Source of the DNA: Typha latifolia
Lineage: Eukaryota > Streptophyta > Magnoliopsida > Poales > Typhaceae
Direction of reading: 5' to 3'
DNA: 64,000 bases
Assembly (NCBI GenBank): GCA_019914945.1
Contig: CM034110.1
Location: 2,547,001-2,611,000 of the forward strand
How positions within the stretch are numbered: position 1 is the stretch's first letter; each line of letters begins with the position of its first letter. The notes below the pieces were generated by a model. It was not told where the DNA came from and did not search any database. It saw only the letters and a program-made list of their open reading frames with translations. The translations under genes were made by a program, and so were the position numbers. Below are positions 52,842-64,000 of the stretch, piece after piece.

Positions 52842-55060
52842 GTCATGCCGGCTTGATATGCTGTAGCCCCAGAAAAGAGCTTTCCAACAAATCTAGTTGC
52901 AAGCGAATCGGATGTGGGGATCTCGAGATATCATCCGATTTGTGGACAAAGGTCAGATGGTCTGTTTTGGATCCGTGGATGGAGGCACGTGATCCTAGGT
53001 AATGGTGGTTGAAGGTGGACTGGCGTTAATGTGGTGGCACCGGTGAAAAGTGATGGTGGAAGGGTTGTGGTTGATGGAAGGGTTAGGGCAAGTGTTGGAT
53101 AGATTGGACGAAGGGGGAGAAAAGGGCCACCCCTAAGGGACTAGGGTGATTAGCCGGACGAGGGAGGTTAGAAGCGGCGTCACCGGGGATTGAGAGAACG
53201 GGAGCGAAGAAGACGAAGGAGGCAAGGCAAAACTCAATCTCAATAATTAATAATCAATTTGGTTGCCTACCACATCCCTTTATAGGCTAACGAATGTCAG
53301 GATGCTCTGTTTTGGATTCGTGGACGGAGGCACGAGATCCTAGGTAATGATGGTTGGTGGAGGACCGGCGTTGATGGGGTGGCACCGGTGAAAAAGTGGT
53401 GGTGGATGGGTTATGGTTGATGGAAAGGTTAGGGCAAGTGCTGGATAGATTGGACGAAGGGGAGAAGAGGGCCACCCCTAAGGGACTAGGGTGATTAGCC
53501 GGACGAGGGAGGTTAGAAGCGGCGTCACCGGGGATTGAGAGAACGGGAGCGAAGAAGACGAAGGAGGCAAGGCAAAACTCAATCTCAATAATTAATAATC
53601 AATTTGGTTGCCTACCACATCCCTTTATAGGCTAACGAATGTCAGGATGCTCTGTTTTGGATTCGTGGACGGAGGCACGAGATCCTAGGTAATGATGGTT
53701 GGTGGAGGACCGGCGTTGATGGGGTGGCACTTAGGTGAAAAAGTGGTGGTGGATGGGTTATGGTTGATGGAAAGGTTAGGGCAAGTGCTGGATAGATTGG
53801 ACGAAGGGGGAGAAGAGGGCAACCCCTAAGGGACTAGGGTGATTAGCCGGACGAGGGAGGTTAGAAGCGGCGTCACCGGGGATTGAGAGAACGGGAGCGA
53901 AGAAGACGAAGGAGGCAAGGCAAAACTCAATCTCAATAATTAATAATCAATTTGGTTGCCTACCACATCCCTTTATAGGCTAACGAATGTCTGGATGCTC
54001 TGTTTTGGATTCGTGGACGGAGGCACGAGATCCTAGGTAATGATGGTTGGTGGAGGACCGGCGTTGATGGGGTGGCACCGGTGAAAAAGTGGTGGTGGAT
54101 GGGTTATGGTTGATGGAAAGGTTAGGGCAAGTGCTGGATAGATTGGACGAAGGGGGAGAAGAGGGCAACCCCTAAGGGACTAGGGTGATTAGCCGGACGA
54201 GGGAGGTTAGAAGCGGCGTCACCGGGGATTGAGATAACGGGAGCGAAGAAGACGAAGGAGGCAAGGCAAAACTCAATCTCAATAATTAATAATCAATTTG
54301 GTTGCCTACCACATCCCTTTATAGGCTAACGAATGTCTGGATGCTCTGTTTTGGATTCGTGGACGGAGGCACGAGATCCTAGGTAATGATGGTTGGTGGA
54401 GGACCGGCGTTGATGGGGTGGCACCGGTGAAAAAGTGGTGGTGGATGGGTTATGGTTGATGGAAAGGTTAGGGCAAGTGCTGGATAGATTGGACGAAGGG
54501 GGAGAAGAGGGCCACCCCTAAGGGACTAGGGTGATTAGCCGGACGAGGGAGGTTAGAAGCGGCGTCGCCGAGGATTGAGAGAACGGGAGCGCAGAAGACG
54601 AAGGAGGCAAGACAAAACTCAATCTCAATAATCAATTTGGTTGCCTACCACATCCTTTTATAGGCTGACCAACAACTCAAATTAACCCTAAAAATATAAA
54701 TTTCGTCGACCGCGTTCGTACTCGCCCGACCGCGTTCGAACGCACCGAGTTCGCTCTTCTGGATTTGCGAACGCGATGCAGGCGTTCGAACGCGCGATCG
54801 AACGCGCCTGTCGGTATTTGCGAACGCGATGCAGGCGTTCACAGTGTGTTCGAACACACCGCGTTCGAACGCACAGTACATTCTCTTCACCACGTTCATA
54901 ACCCCGTTCACAAACCGCATTCGAACTCACTCCACCCGCGTTCGAACGCGACTTACAGAAAACTTATTTTAATGGAAATTAAACACTAAAACATGAAATA
55001 AAAACACTCCTAAAGTGAATCCATGCTTGAGACGACGTCGATGAAGTCCGAATCGTATCA
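52842..55060 (-). repeat. 5' LTR of A3, enlarged
   Basis: The outer end at 55060 is TCGTATCA (minus-strand start TGATACGATTCGGACTTCATC). Palindrome array about 54710-54955. The core promoter and leader region is present five times. The inner end lacks the U5 terminus and PBS, entering at GGCTTGATATGCTGTAGC-type sequence after the hairpin. Confidence 0.9.
53292..54665 (-). repeat. Four ~346-bp tandem copies of the TATA-to-leader segment
   Basis: Units start at 53292, 53637, 53985 and 54331 (GAATGTC(A/T)GGATGCTCTG on the plus strand) and end at ...CTTTATAGGCTAAC. Together with the segment before 53292 this gives five TATA boxes (CTTTATAG/CTTTTATAG on the plus strand near 53278, 53623, 53971, 54317 and 54655). 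Copies are nearly identical. The palindrome array is not included in the unit. Confidence 0.95.
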
Positions 55061-55308
55061 GTGATTAGGCAGATTGATAGTGTAGGAGAGAAGAAGGGGG
55101 AGAAGTAGGCTTGCCTTATGAGACTAAGGGGATCAGTAGATGAGGGAGATTAGAAGCAAGACGACACCGTTCTGATACAAGAGGCTGTGTTGGTTGGTAA
55201 AAGGGGGAAGGGAGATGTTAAGGCCAACGGCCAAATTGAGAGGGGAGATACTAAGAATAAAAGCCAATTAATCTTTTTTTTTAATGCATATATAGAATAA
55301 AACATTAA
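55061..55308 (-). repeat. LTR of element H, outer part
   Basis: Continues LTR H from 49284. It contains GACTAAGGGGATCAGTAG and GAGGGAGATTAGAAGC, matching the CTAGGGTGATTAGC..GAGGGAGGTTAGAAGC leader of A LTRs, and a TATA-like GCATATATAGAATA near 55287-55299. The true outer end is not resolved, because the sequence passes directly into the AT-rich unit. Confidence 0.6.
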
Positions 55309-57907
55309 GGCTTTGTTCACATCTAGAATGCGAAAGAATAGGAATAGCAAAACCTAATTTGTTATTTCCAAAATAATAATTTTATTCTAGGAATAGATAT
55401 GCTTATGTTTACTTGTATTCTAGAATAAGAGTGTAATGATTATGTTTAACGTGATATAAAGTGAAGGTAAATATAAAAAAAATTAATAAAATGCCCTTCA
55501 ATTTGATTTAAAGTAGATTGATGGAATAGTTGGTAAATAAATTAATATATTTTATGTATGTAATGCTTAATACTTGGAGTTACGTATGCAGTGCTAGAGT
55601 AATGCATTACATATGCAATGCTAGACTAAGTCATTATATATGCAATCTAGAGAGATAGATATGCAATACAATGGAATGCAATATTAGAGAGACAGATATG
55701 CAATGGTTGAATACAATGATAGTGAGATAAATATGCAATATTAAATATATTTTAATTTTATAAAATATTAGTTTATTGATATTTATTATTTTTTTACATT
55801 TAATCCTACATATTTTATAATCAAAAATAATATTTTATTATTAACAATATTTTAAATATTATTATATTTTATAATATATAAATATTACTATATTTTATAG
55901 TAAAAAATAGTAAAATAAAAATTTTATTTTACATAGAACATATATTTATTAATAATCTTTGAAAAATGATATTATTAATAATATTAGAATATTTACACTT
56001 TCAAATGTTTTATTTTAGCTTAAAACATAAAATTATTAATAATATTATATTAATTTTATTGTAAATTTAAAATTTACTATTTAAAGAAATTTTAATTCAG
56101 TTAATACGTAGTTTAAATAGTAAATATATTATTTTATCTATGAGTTAATGTTTAATTCGATAAAACAGTACTTAATTAATATTATATTTTTAAAATTATT
56201 TATACATATAAAAATTATGTTAACAATAATATAATTTAGAAAAAATTATTATATTATTAAAATACTATATTATTAAGAATTTCATAATATGTATATTATT
56301 TAAGTATATAAAATTAAAATAATATTTAATAATATTATTAATATACAGTGAATGCTAGAGAATAAATATGCAAAGCAAGGAAATACATATATAACGTAAT
56401 ACAATGTTATGGAGATAGATATGCAATGTAGTTTTATGAAGATAAATATGGAATGCAATAGAATTTGAATATATTTTAAATTTATAAAATAATAGTTTAT
56501 TAATATTTATCTTTCTTTACATTTATTCCTACATATTTTATAGTAAAAACTAATATTTTATTAATATTTTAAATAATATAATATTATTTAATATTTTAAA
56601 TATTATTACATTTTGTAGTCGAAAATAATAAAATTTTATTTTAGATGGAACATATATTTTTAATAATCTTTCCAAAATGAGATTATTAATAATATTTAAA
56701 TATTTAAACTTTCATATATTTTTTTAGCTTAAAAAATGAGATTAATAATAATATTATATTATTTTTTCCAAAATTTCTTATGTTACCATTTAAAAGAAAA
56801 GAAAGATTTATTTAAGTTAATACATAGTTTAAATAGTAAATATCTTATTTTATTTTTTGAGTTAATATTTAATTTGATAAAATATTAGTTTACGAATATT
56901 ATATTTTTGATGTTATTAGTACTGTAACCCCCCCGCCCAGTACGGGCACGTGCATGCCCACGCGCTCACATGACATGCGGGACAAACGCGGTAGGACGGG
57001 CGGGGCCCGTCATGCACAGATAGTCTCCTATGCACATACAATGGCATCATCGAATGCTACCTACTAACATATCTATGCTCACATAATCCAACACCAAATA
57101 AAGCATACTATCAACCAAATAAACCTGTTAATATGTGAATATCCAAGTCTACAATAATATACACTAAACCACTAATTAATCTGGCAGGACCCACACAAGC
57201 CACAATAAACCATCAAGGTACAACTAAACAACTAATACAAGAGTGCACTAAAGTCTGACCTATATTATACTAATTATCGTCTATACAATGAAGTACAAAT
57301 ATAAAATAATGGTACAACTCAATATCTGATTAAACTATCTTCTATACCATCTCGCGTCTATAGCTCACCTCATCTTTCTAAAATATCTTCTCAGAATATC
57401 TTGACTCGGTATCACGTACCATATTATCTGTGGGGGTTAGAAAAGAAATAAGGATAGTCATGAGCAAAAGGCTTAGTGAATAGATCTTACCATAAATCAA
57501 TGATGCCAAACAGAGAGTAGATTATGTACCGGATAATATGAATCAGAAAGCAGCATGATGCCATGTATGAACATGTTTATATGTATCCTCAATGATATAT
57601 ATATGAATGAAATCAATTCTCATGAATGAGCATAATATATCCTCAACCAAAAATATATCGCATGATGAAATTACCATATAACATCACCGAATATAACAAT
57701 ATATCATATATGATTCAATGATACTAGTCACATCAATGATGATGCATGATGCATGCCAACCACTAGATAATCGTATATGTTAGAGCCAGATATGATCCAC
57801 ATATCTCTCATTATCACAATCATTCATCTGAACTATGAATATCATCCACCATGCTAGACTACAATACCCGACCCCAAACTCGATACACATCATGTCACAA
57901 GCTTAGA

Positions 57908-58138
57908 GCATACCTTGTCATACGCTAAGAGTATTTCTGTAGATAAATCATACCCTGCCATACGCTAAGGGTATCTCTGTGGATAAATCATACCCTGCCA
58001 TACGCTTAGGGTATCTCAAAAGAAAGTAATCATACCCTACCATACACTAAGAGTATATCAATAATAGTTGTACCCTGTCATACGCTAAAAGTACAACCAT
58101 CAGCCATCACCATACTCTACCATAAGCTAAGAGTATGT
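57908..58138. repeat. Six ~40-bp repeats forming short hairpins
   Basis: Unit CATACCCTGCCATACGCTAAGGGTAT plus spacer, starting near 57909, 57949, 57989, 58031, 58069 and 58111. ATACCCT pairs with AGGGTAT in the standard units. In the last unit both sides change together (ATACTCT / AGAGTAT). Confidence 0.85.
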
Positions 58139-59400
58139 CTAGTACTAGTCCGTACCAGAAACCGTTCCAGCTATCACATCATATCACATCACATTACATA
58201 CACATGTACTTTTATGATTTCCTATACATGATAAATCATATGCATATATATCCAGTACAATAATAGATCATGCGACTCAGAAATTTAGGTGGTAAAAAAG
58301 CCAAGAAAAAAATGATGCAATGCCGACTCTAACTATGTATCTAACACATGTATATTTTTGCTAGCCTATCACATGCATACTCATGAAAGAGATCATCCCG
58401 ACATAAAATCATAACAGTATAATCATTTCTACATATCACCAATGTACTCATATCTTAGATCAGCCTATTTAGAGAAATGCATCTAGGGGATAAGACTACT
58501 CACCGTCTGATCAGAAGACACAAACCACGTATCTCTCACGTCCATCAGTTAACAGAGTGACAGTCATCGCTAGCAAGATTCACGGGGTCTCAAATAAGGG
58601 GTTCGGGATCTAAAATATTTAAGTAGTATGATGTTAGCTGTTTATCTAATTAGAATTAATTCAATTAAAATATAAATGTTCATTAGGTTTACAATCACTT
58701 TTCTTTATTTTTTATTACATAACTAGGTCTATAATATAGATACGATTCAAATACTACAATTCTATTATTATTATAAAATGTTAGTTATAACATAACGAGA
58801 AGAGGCCTGTTTCCTTTTATATGAGAGTATTTCTAAATATATAATTATAAAATAAAATAAAATAAAATAAAATAAAAGGCTAAATGAGTATAGATAAGGT
58901 CTAATTATAATTATTTTTATAATTCATACACTATCTTGATTAATTAGGAAAAATGCAGTCTTTACTCGATAAAATAATAAATAAATAACTAAATAAGCTT
59001 AGTATTTTATTTGTTGCAGAATAATCATACAATTAATAGAAATACTTAAAATATATATGATGAGGGTATTAGAATATAAATCTAATAATTATAATTTATA
59101 AATCTATCTATTAATCTAATAGATATATAAATAAATATATATAAGTATTACCTATATTTATATCTAATTAATCATTAATTATAAAAATTATCATTAATAA
59201 AATTATATTGAAGAATATATAATATTATTGAAATAGTTAATGTCTAAATAATCTATTTTCATTAATTAAGAAGAAAAATAACTAAATAAATAACATAAAT
59301 AAATTAAATCTGCTATCAGTGCTGGGCTTAGCCTAGCACTATCTACTATAGTGCTGGGCCGAGCCCAACAATGTGCAGAAAGAAAGAGAAGGAGCTGAGC

Positions 59401-59490
59401 AAGAAGGAGAAAAAGAAAGAAAGAAAGAAAGAAAGAAAGAAGAAGAAAAAGAAGAAGAAGAAGAGGAGAAGAGGAAGAGAAGAAAGGGAG
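59401..59490. repeat. GAAA/GAAG low-complexity tract
   Basis: GAAAGAAAGAAAG and GAAGAAGAAG runs within LTR E, the inverse of the CTT-rich tract at 15480-15560. Confidence 0.9.
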
Positions 59491-61246
59491 GAGGTGAGGG
59501 AGGAGGTTGCGGACCCAGGCCGGCGGGGAGGGCACCGGCCGCTGTTGACCAGCCAGCAGCCGGCTTCTCACCGGCGGTGGCAGCTTCGGGAAGGTGATGG
59601 CGGGCCGACGTCGGCAACGAGGAGAGGAAGGAGTGCAAGAGAGAGTAGAGTGAGAGAGTGACCGAGAGAGAGATATAGAGAGAGAGAGATTTAAAGAGAG
59701 AGAAGGAAGGTGGTGGGGGGGTCTTAGCGGTGACTGCGATAGCGCGATAGGATGCGTGGCACCCCCCCCCCCCAAGTGTGGCCGGCCATGTCGTGCCCAT
59801 GCAAATTTTTTTTTTAAGGTTGGGAGTACATATAAATTTTTTCTAACAATAATATAATTTAGAGAAAAATTATATTATCAACTAAATACTATATTAAAGA
59901 ATTTTATAATGTTTATATTTATATTTATGTATACAAAATTAAAATAATATTTAATAATAATATTAATATGCAATGCAAGGAAAGAAAAATAAATATGCAA
60001 TGCAATGCAATACAATGCTAGAAAATTGATATGTAATACAATTCAATGTTAGGGAAATAGATATGCAATGCAATACTACGCTATGATGATTAATATGTAA
60101 TACTTGAATGCAATGCTAGAGAGAAATATGCAATGCAATGCAATATTAGGGAGATAGATATGCAATGCTTGAATATAATGCTAGAGGGATAAATATATAA
60201 TGCAATGCAATGCTAAGGAGATAAATATGCAATGCTTGAATGCAATTTGACTATATTTTAATTTTGTAAAATATTGGTTTATTAGTATTTATCCTTTTTT
60301 GCATTTAATCCTACATATGTTATAGTCAAAAATAATATTTTATTATTATAAATATTTATATTTTATAATATTTTAAATGTTATTATATTTATAATATTTT
60401 AATTATTACCTTATTTTGTAGTCGAAAAATAATAGAATTTTATTTTACATTGAACATATATTTTTAATAATCATTCCAAAATAAAATTATTAATTATATT
60501 AAACTACTTACACTTTTATATTTTATATTTTTAGATTACTAATAATATTATATTTTCCTCAAAATTTCTTATTTTATTATTTTCAAAAAATTCAATTAGG
60601 TTAAATATAGTTTAAATAGTAAATATATTATTTATTATGATTTAATAATTAATTTGATAAAATATTAGTTTAATTAATATTACATTTTTTATATTATTTT
60701 AATAATAAGATAATTTATAAATAAATTATTACATTAATTAAATATTATACTATTAATAATTTTATAATATCTATAATTATATTTACCTATATAAAATGAA
60801 AATAATATTTCATAATAATACCTTTCAAAATGTGCTTAAGTTTATGAAATATTAAATTATTAATATTTTATGCTGTTTAAATCAAAATTTTCTTTTAGTA
60901 TAAAATAAAAGAGTATGATAAAAGATAGAGAGAAAGTAGAGATGAGTGATAAATTATAATAAGATGTTGATAAGATGTTTGAGAGAGAGAAGAGATGAGT
61001 AATGAATTATGATAAGATATTAGAAAAAGATAAGATATAGGTGATAAATTATAATAAGATATTTAAGAGAGGTTGTAGTCAAATCAGGGGTAAATTGGTA
61101 ATTAGGTTAGTGTGTGATATAAAATATAATTTTGATAAATAGTGTTTGTATTCTAAAATATGTCTATTATAGTATTTAGCTGTTATTTTGGAATGAGTGC
61201 TTGTATTCTGGAATAAGAACTTTTGTTATTGCAAGTGAACGGAGGC

Positions 61247-61754
61247 TAAGAGTCCTAAACAAACTTAACTAAACCGGTCTTCTTATCTTTTTCGGATTAG
61301 CCCTTTATTTTGCCGCAGAAAAATTCTGAATCTCGAGAAATCTTGAATATGAAAGTTATAGATCAAGACATTGACGATCTTATCCATGTGGTTTCATAAT
61401 ATTTGAAGACCTGAAAAATATCTTTTGAATATTTTTCCTAAACTGCGCAGAGCTAGATTTAGCTAATTAAATAAAGTTCTAACATATTAAGACTAACTAA
61501 ACTATAAAAGCAGATAAGATAAATAGACTCAACCCATTGAGTCTAATGTCCCCTTGATATGATCCGAGCTTACCCGGTTCGCATTATAAGAGGCTAATAT
61601 AATAAGCCAAACTAATAATAAAAACATTTGTAAAAATGTATTTTTGTCGAGTGCGTTCAAATGTGGGTCGAGTGCGCTAGAACATACAATTCGCGTTCTC
61701 TGTATGTGCGAACATATGCAGGCGTTCAAACGAGGGCATTTGAATGCGATCTCT
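61247..61754. repeat. Element H gag scrap and LTR fragments
   Basis: 61247-61312 repeats the gag-H end adjoining the AT-rich unit (compare 48503-48570). 61315-61540 contains a stretch AATATCTTTTGAATATTTTTCC resembling the U5 part of LTR C (62460-62485). 61541-61754 is an LTR C-like piece in minus orientation, with TATA CATTATAAGAGG near 61583 and degenerate GTTCGAAC palindromes at 61650-61750. Confidence 0.55.
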
Positions 61755-62545
61755 TGATATACTTAGTTAGAGTCTTTTCTTATTAAATTAGTTAATTATT
61801 TTTATTAAAATAAAATTTCTGTTGGTCGCATTCGAACGGCTTTGCGAATGCCTATATTAGGTTCGCAAAAATAAAGAACACGAAATGCGCATTTGATCGC
61901 CTGCATCGCGTTCGCATCGATAGAGAACACCTTTTGTGCGTTCGAATGCGATCGGGCGCGTTCGAACGCGATCGGCAGGAGTCCACTAGAATTAGGGTTA
62001 ATAATTGTTATTTTGGCTTATTGGCTAGCCTCTATAAAGGTGTGTATGGTAGCCAAAATTATTATGCTATTGGATTATTGGTTTCTTACACCCCTATCTT
62101 CTCTCTATCTTCTCTATACAAATCTCCCTCCTCCTTTTTCACCAACCTACCACCACCTCTACCGTCAAGGTCTCTCCTAACTTTTAATCTCCTTCATCTG
62201 TCGAGTTCTTCCCCTTCCTTAGGATCTCGACCACTTCTTCCCCTTTGTCTTTATCCCTTAAATAGCATCAACATCCACCGTCATCTCCATTATCATCCAT
62301 AACCCTAACATCCACTCCACCCGTCACCACCACCATCATCTGCACTATATCGTATTTTTGTCTCAGTTGTAGTTCGAATCTGTGAAAGGCATAAATATGA
62401 AAAACATAGATCAGAGAGTTATAGATCGATTCCAGTTAGTTTCGTAATTTTCTAACTAAAAGAGAATATTTGTTAAATATTTTCCTTCAATTATGCAGAC
62501 TGCTTCCTACAATCAATTCAGATTTTTAAGGAATCGTTCCATAGC
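61755..62545 (+). repeat. LTR, family C (5' LTR, 3' end deleted)
   Basis: Starts TGATATACTTAGTTAGAGTC. Palindrome array 61826-61970, TATA-like CTCTATAAAGGTG near 62031. The U5 end and PBS are degraded or deleted (GGAATCGTTCCATAGCCTATCATTGG), and gag follows at once. Confidence 0.75.
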
Positions 62546-62551
62546 CTATCA

Positions 62552-63480
62552 TTGGTCCAGGTGCGACATGTTAATGTCAATGATCCTCTTTTACCTATTC
62601 CTACACATCATCCCCCACCTCCAATATACAACCCAAGACTGGCGGTGGTAGAACCCGAGAGGAGTGTGGCACTGGTGCGCTTCGTCGATGAAGAGGACTG
62701 GCACTTACAGGATGATGTTGATCCCTTCGAAGATGGTGATGGACCTGCTCGATGATTTAGAGAAGGAGATCAACAAGCACAAAGTTTCAGACCTGAACCA
62801 AGGATCTTTTGTAAACCCAACAATACTATCCGAGGGAGAACCGTACGCTTGGACTTCCCAAAATTATAAAGTGGTGATCCGACGGATTGGGTATTTCAAG
62901 CGGAACAATACTTTGATTGTCAAGGGACAGCGGAGGATGCAAAGGTCCAGAAGGGAAGCTTTAACCTCCATAGAACAGCATTGCATTGACTTTTGTAGAG
63001 GATTTACCGGTTGGGTTGACTTTTGTAGGAGGATTACACGTAGATTTATGACAGCGGCATATAAAGATTTTGCTGCCACATTAAAAAAGATGGATGGTTC
63101 AGAGGACGACTATTTTAGATTATCAAGATGCATTTGAAAGAGTTAATAGTCGTTGTGAGCCACCTTGGCCCGAACCGACATTAATGAGCACATTCATTTC
63201 AGGGCTATGGGATGAGATACAGGCGGATGTTTGTGCTCTTTATCCTACCACTCTTGAGGAGGCCTTTGAGAAGGCTGTGAGGATGGAGCAAAAGCATAAG
63301 GCTCTCAAGATGGTAGCAAAAATAAGTTGGGATAACTGAGATGGACGGTTTGCACCTAGAATGCTGGCTGAAAATATTTTGTGGGTTCAAAGAAAGTGGC
63401 TCCTAGTACTAGACCACAACCACCTTTGAGACCTTCTTCCGATGTTAGAGGAGGCACACGTCCCCCCCGTTCGAACTCTC
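62552..63480 (+). pseudogene. gag of a family C element (capsid part)
   Basis: Enters gag at HVNVNDPLLPIPTHHPPPP, then RFVDEEDWHLQDDVDPFEDG, EPRIFCKPNNTIRGRTVRL and GDPTDWVFQAEQYF, then in other frames a capsid region and LMSTFISGLWDEIQADVCAL / TTLEEAFEKAVRMEQKHKAL (63094-63339). It is homologous to 6595-7340. The N-terminal gag and leader are missing, and frameshifts are frequent. Confidence 0.8.
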
Positions 63481-64000
63481 ACACCTGCCCAAGTGGAGGA
63501 GCGAAGAGCGAAGGGCATTTGCTTTCGATGCGATGAACATTTCACCCCCGGTCATCAGTGTTCCAAACCGATCGAGAGTATGATGCTCATCGATAGTCTC
63601 GAGGAGGACGATGAGGTTATTGGTGATGGAGAGTGTTTAGAGGAGGTCCATGAGGAGGCCGTGGAGGAGGGCGCGGAGGAAGATATCCAAGCGGATATAT
63701 CAGTGCATGCATATTCGGGTACTTCCACGCCGAGGACATTGCGGGCGGATGAACTCGTTAGAAAGCATTGTGTGCACATCCTCATCAATTCCGAGAGTAC
63801 ACAACTTTCTAGACGAGAGGATAGAGAGGAGATTGGGCTTGGATGCTCAACTGACCACGGGGTTTGACATTGCTATAGGAGATGACACGAAGCTTAAGGC
63901 GGAGAGCTTGTGTCGCTGAGTCAGTATACGGGTGCAAGGACATGACATTATTGTGGACCTGTATCCGTTGGCGTTGCGCGGAGCGGATATTATCCTATGA
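63481..64000 (+). pseudogene. Zinc knuckle and protease of a family C element, active site altered, cut by window edge
   Basis: EERRAKGICFRCDEHFTPGHQCSK is an intact CX2CX7HX2C knuckle (about 63500-63570), followed by an acidic linker and ISVHAYSGTSTPRTLRADEL. The catalytic motif reads HILINSEST where the relative at 7800 has HILIDTGNT, and a frameshift follows at once. GFDIAIGDDTKLKAESLCR, GHDIIVDLYPLALRGADII runs to the right edge. RT would lie outside the window. Confidence 0.85.

Larger units (their letters stand above)
49285..55060 (-). mobile_element. Family A element A3: protease-RT-RNase H kept, integrase deleted
   Basis: Flanked by GTGGT (49280-49284) and GTGAT (55061-55065), a 5-bp duplication with one mismatch, within LTR H. 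The left LTR (minus-strand 3' LTR) is 49285-50259. The right LTR (5' LTR) is 52842-55060, enlarged by tandem duplication and lacking its U5 end and PBS. Internally it has a gag C-terminal part, protease with DTG, RT with FFDD and complete RNase H residues, then a direct fusion to the chromodomain end. No integrase. Confidence 0.9.
56923..59824 (-). repeat. Solo LTR, family E (2.9 kb), nested in AT-rich repeat
   Basis: Plus-view left end TGTAACCCCCCCGCCC. The right end stops at AAGGTTGGG, eight bases short of the canonical GGGTTGTTACA. AGTAC flanks both sides (56918-56922 and 59825-59829), and the AT-rich block resumes in register. It contains the inverted GA/CT block, a C12 run near 59762-59773 and a hairpin repeat array. 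The frames at 59266-59800 are low-complexity. Confidence 0.8.
55309..61246. repeat. AT-rich repeat unit (non-coding) with nested LTR E
   Basis: After removing the LTR at 56923-59824 the unit is about 3 kb. It contains three diverged copies of an about 0.7-kb block (near 55730, 56450 and 60230), each preceded by short GCAATGCAATGCTAGAGAGAT-type runs. Left edge TTAA|GGCTTTGTTCAC and right edge GTGAACGGAGGC|TAA give weak inverted ends with a TAA duplication, PIF/Harbinger-like. The alternative is the AT-rich interior of a LARD-like LTR element H. No ORF worth calling. Confidence 0.65.

Noticed and set aside
53292..54665. Centromeric-type satellite array
   Set aside because: Only four to five copies, confined within one LTR between target duplications, and the unit is ordinary LTR sequence.
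59266..59800. Long Ser/Leu- or Lys/Glu-rich frames (also 15135-15590 and 29949-30392)
   Set aside because: They translate CT/GA low-complexity tracts of LTR E and read equally well on both strands.
55309..61246. Helitron or hAT transposon
   Set aside because: No TC...CTRR ends with hairpin, no 8-bp duplication. The only flank match is TAA.

Overview
This window is plant nuclear DNA made almost wholly of nested, broken LTR retrotransposons. I find no intact host gene, no host exon structure, no tRNA or rRNA gene and no CRISPR. A higher-plant (angiosperm) origin is inferred from three things: primer-binding sites matching the plant initiator-Met tRNA (TGGTATCAGAGC), chromodomain Ty3/gypsy elements, and a Ty1/copia element of Sirevirus-like layout. 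Family letters are local labels. A, B and C are related Reina-like chromoviruses. Their LTRs are 0.8-0.96 kb starting TGATACGA (A), about 0.5 kb starting TGATGTGAT (B), and about 0.6 kb starting TGATACGT (C). E is a large-LTR Tekay/Del-like family (LTR start TGTAAC, about 2.9-3.6 kb). G is a single solo LTR. H is a gag plus AT-rich derivative.

Layout. 1-6147 holds three minus-strand gypsy remnants, two with 3' LTRs. 6148-6219 is a palindromic cluster of primer-binding sites, head-to-head with a plus-strand family C element (6243-11574). 11578-13164 contains B and C fragments. 13165-18648 is a minus-strand pol broken by solo LTR G (14044-14573) and a 3.6-kb solo LTR E (14956-18593). 18649-30004 is a family B element with A1 (19144-25099) inside its LTR and A2 (26227-29534) inside its gag. 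A1 carries a further solo A LTR. 30005-43265 is a minus-strand E element split by a full-length 10-kb copia element (30650-40661, duplicated target ACTAC) and a solo A LTR (42102-42880). 43266-48502 contains an A deletion derivative, E fragments, a Tekay-like gag piece and AT-rich DNA. 48506-61246 is the H/AT-rich unit with A3 (49285-55060) and another E LTR (56923-59824) inside it. 61247-64000 has LTR fragments and the gag-protease part of a C element running off the right edge.

How the parts relate. No single family A copy is complete, but the copies are complementary. A1 keeps gag and integrase and lacks RT/RNase H. A3 keeps protease, RT and RNase H and lacks integrase. A2 shares A3's integrase-deletion junction. 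Several A and C LTRs end in tandem copies of LTR end plus primer-binding site, and two of these carry perfect target duplications outside the tandem array.

The strongest unexplained signal is a CpG-rich palindrome, GCGTTCGAACGC, with a companion module GTTC(G/A)CAAA..CAGAGA. It is arrayed just upstream of the TATA box in A and C gypsy LTRs and in the copia LTR, and again inside the copia element upstream of its third ORF. It is absent from the B, E and G LTRs.
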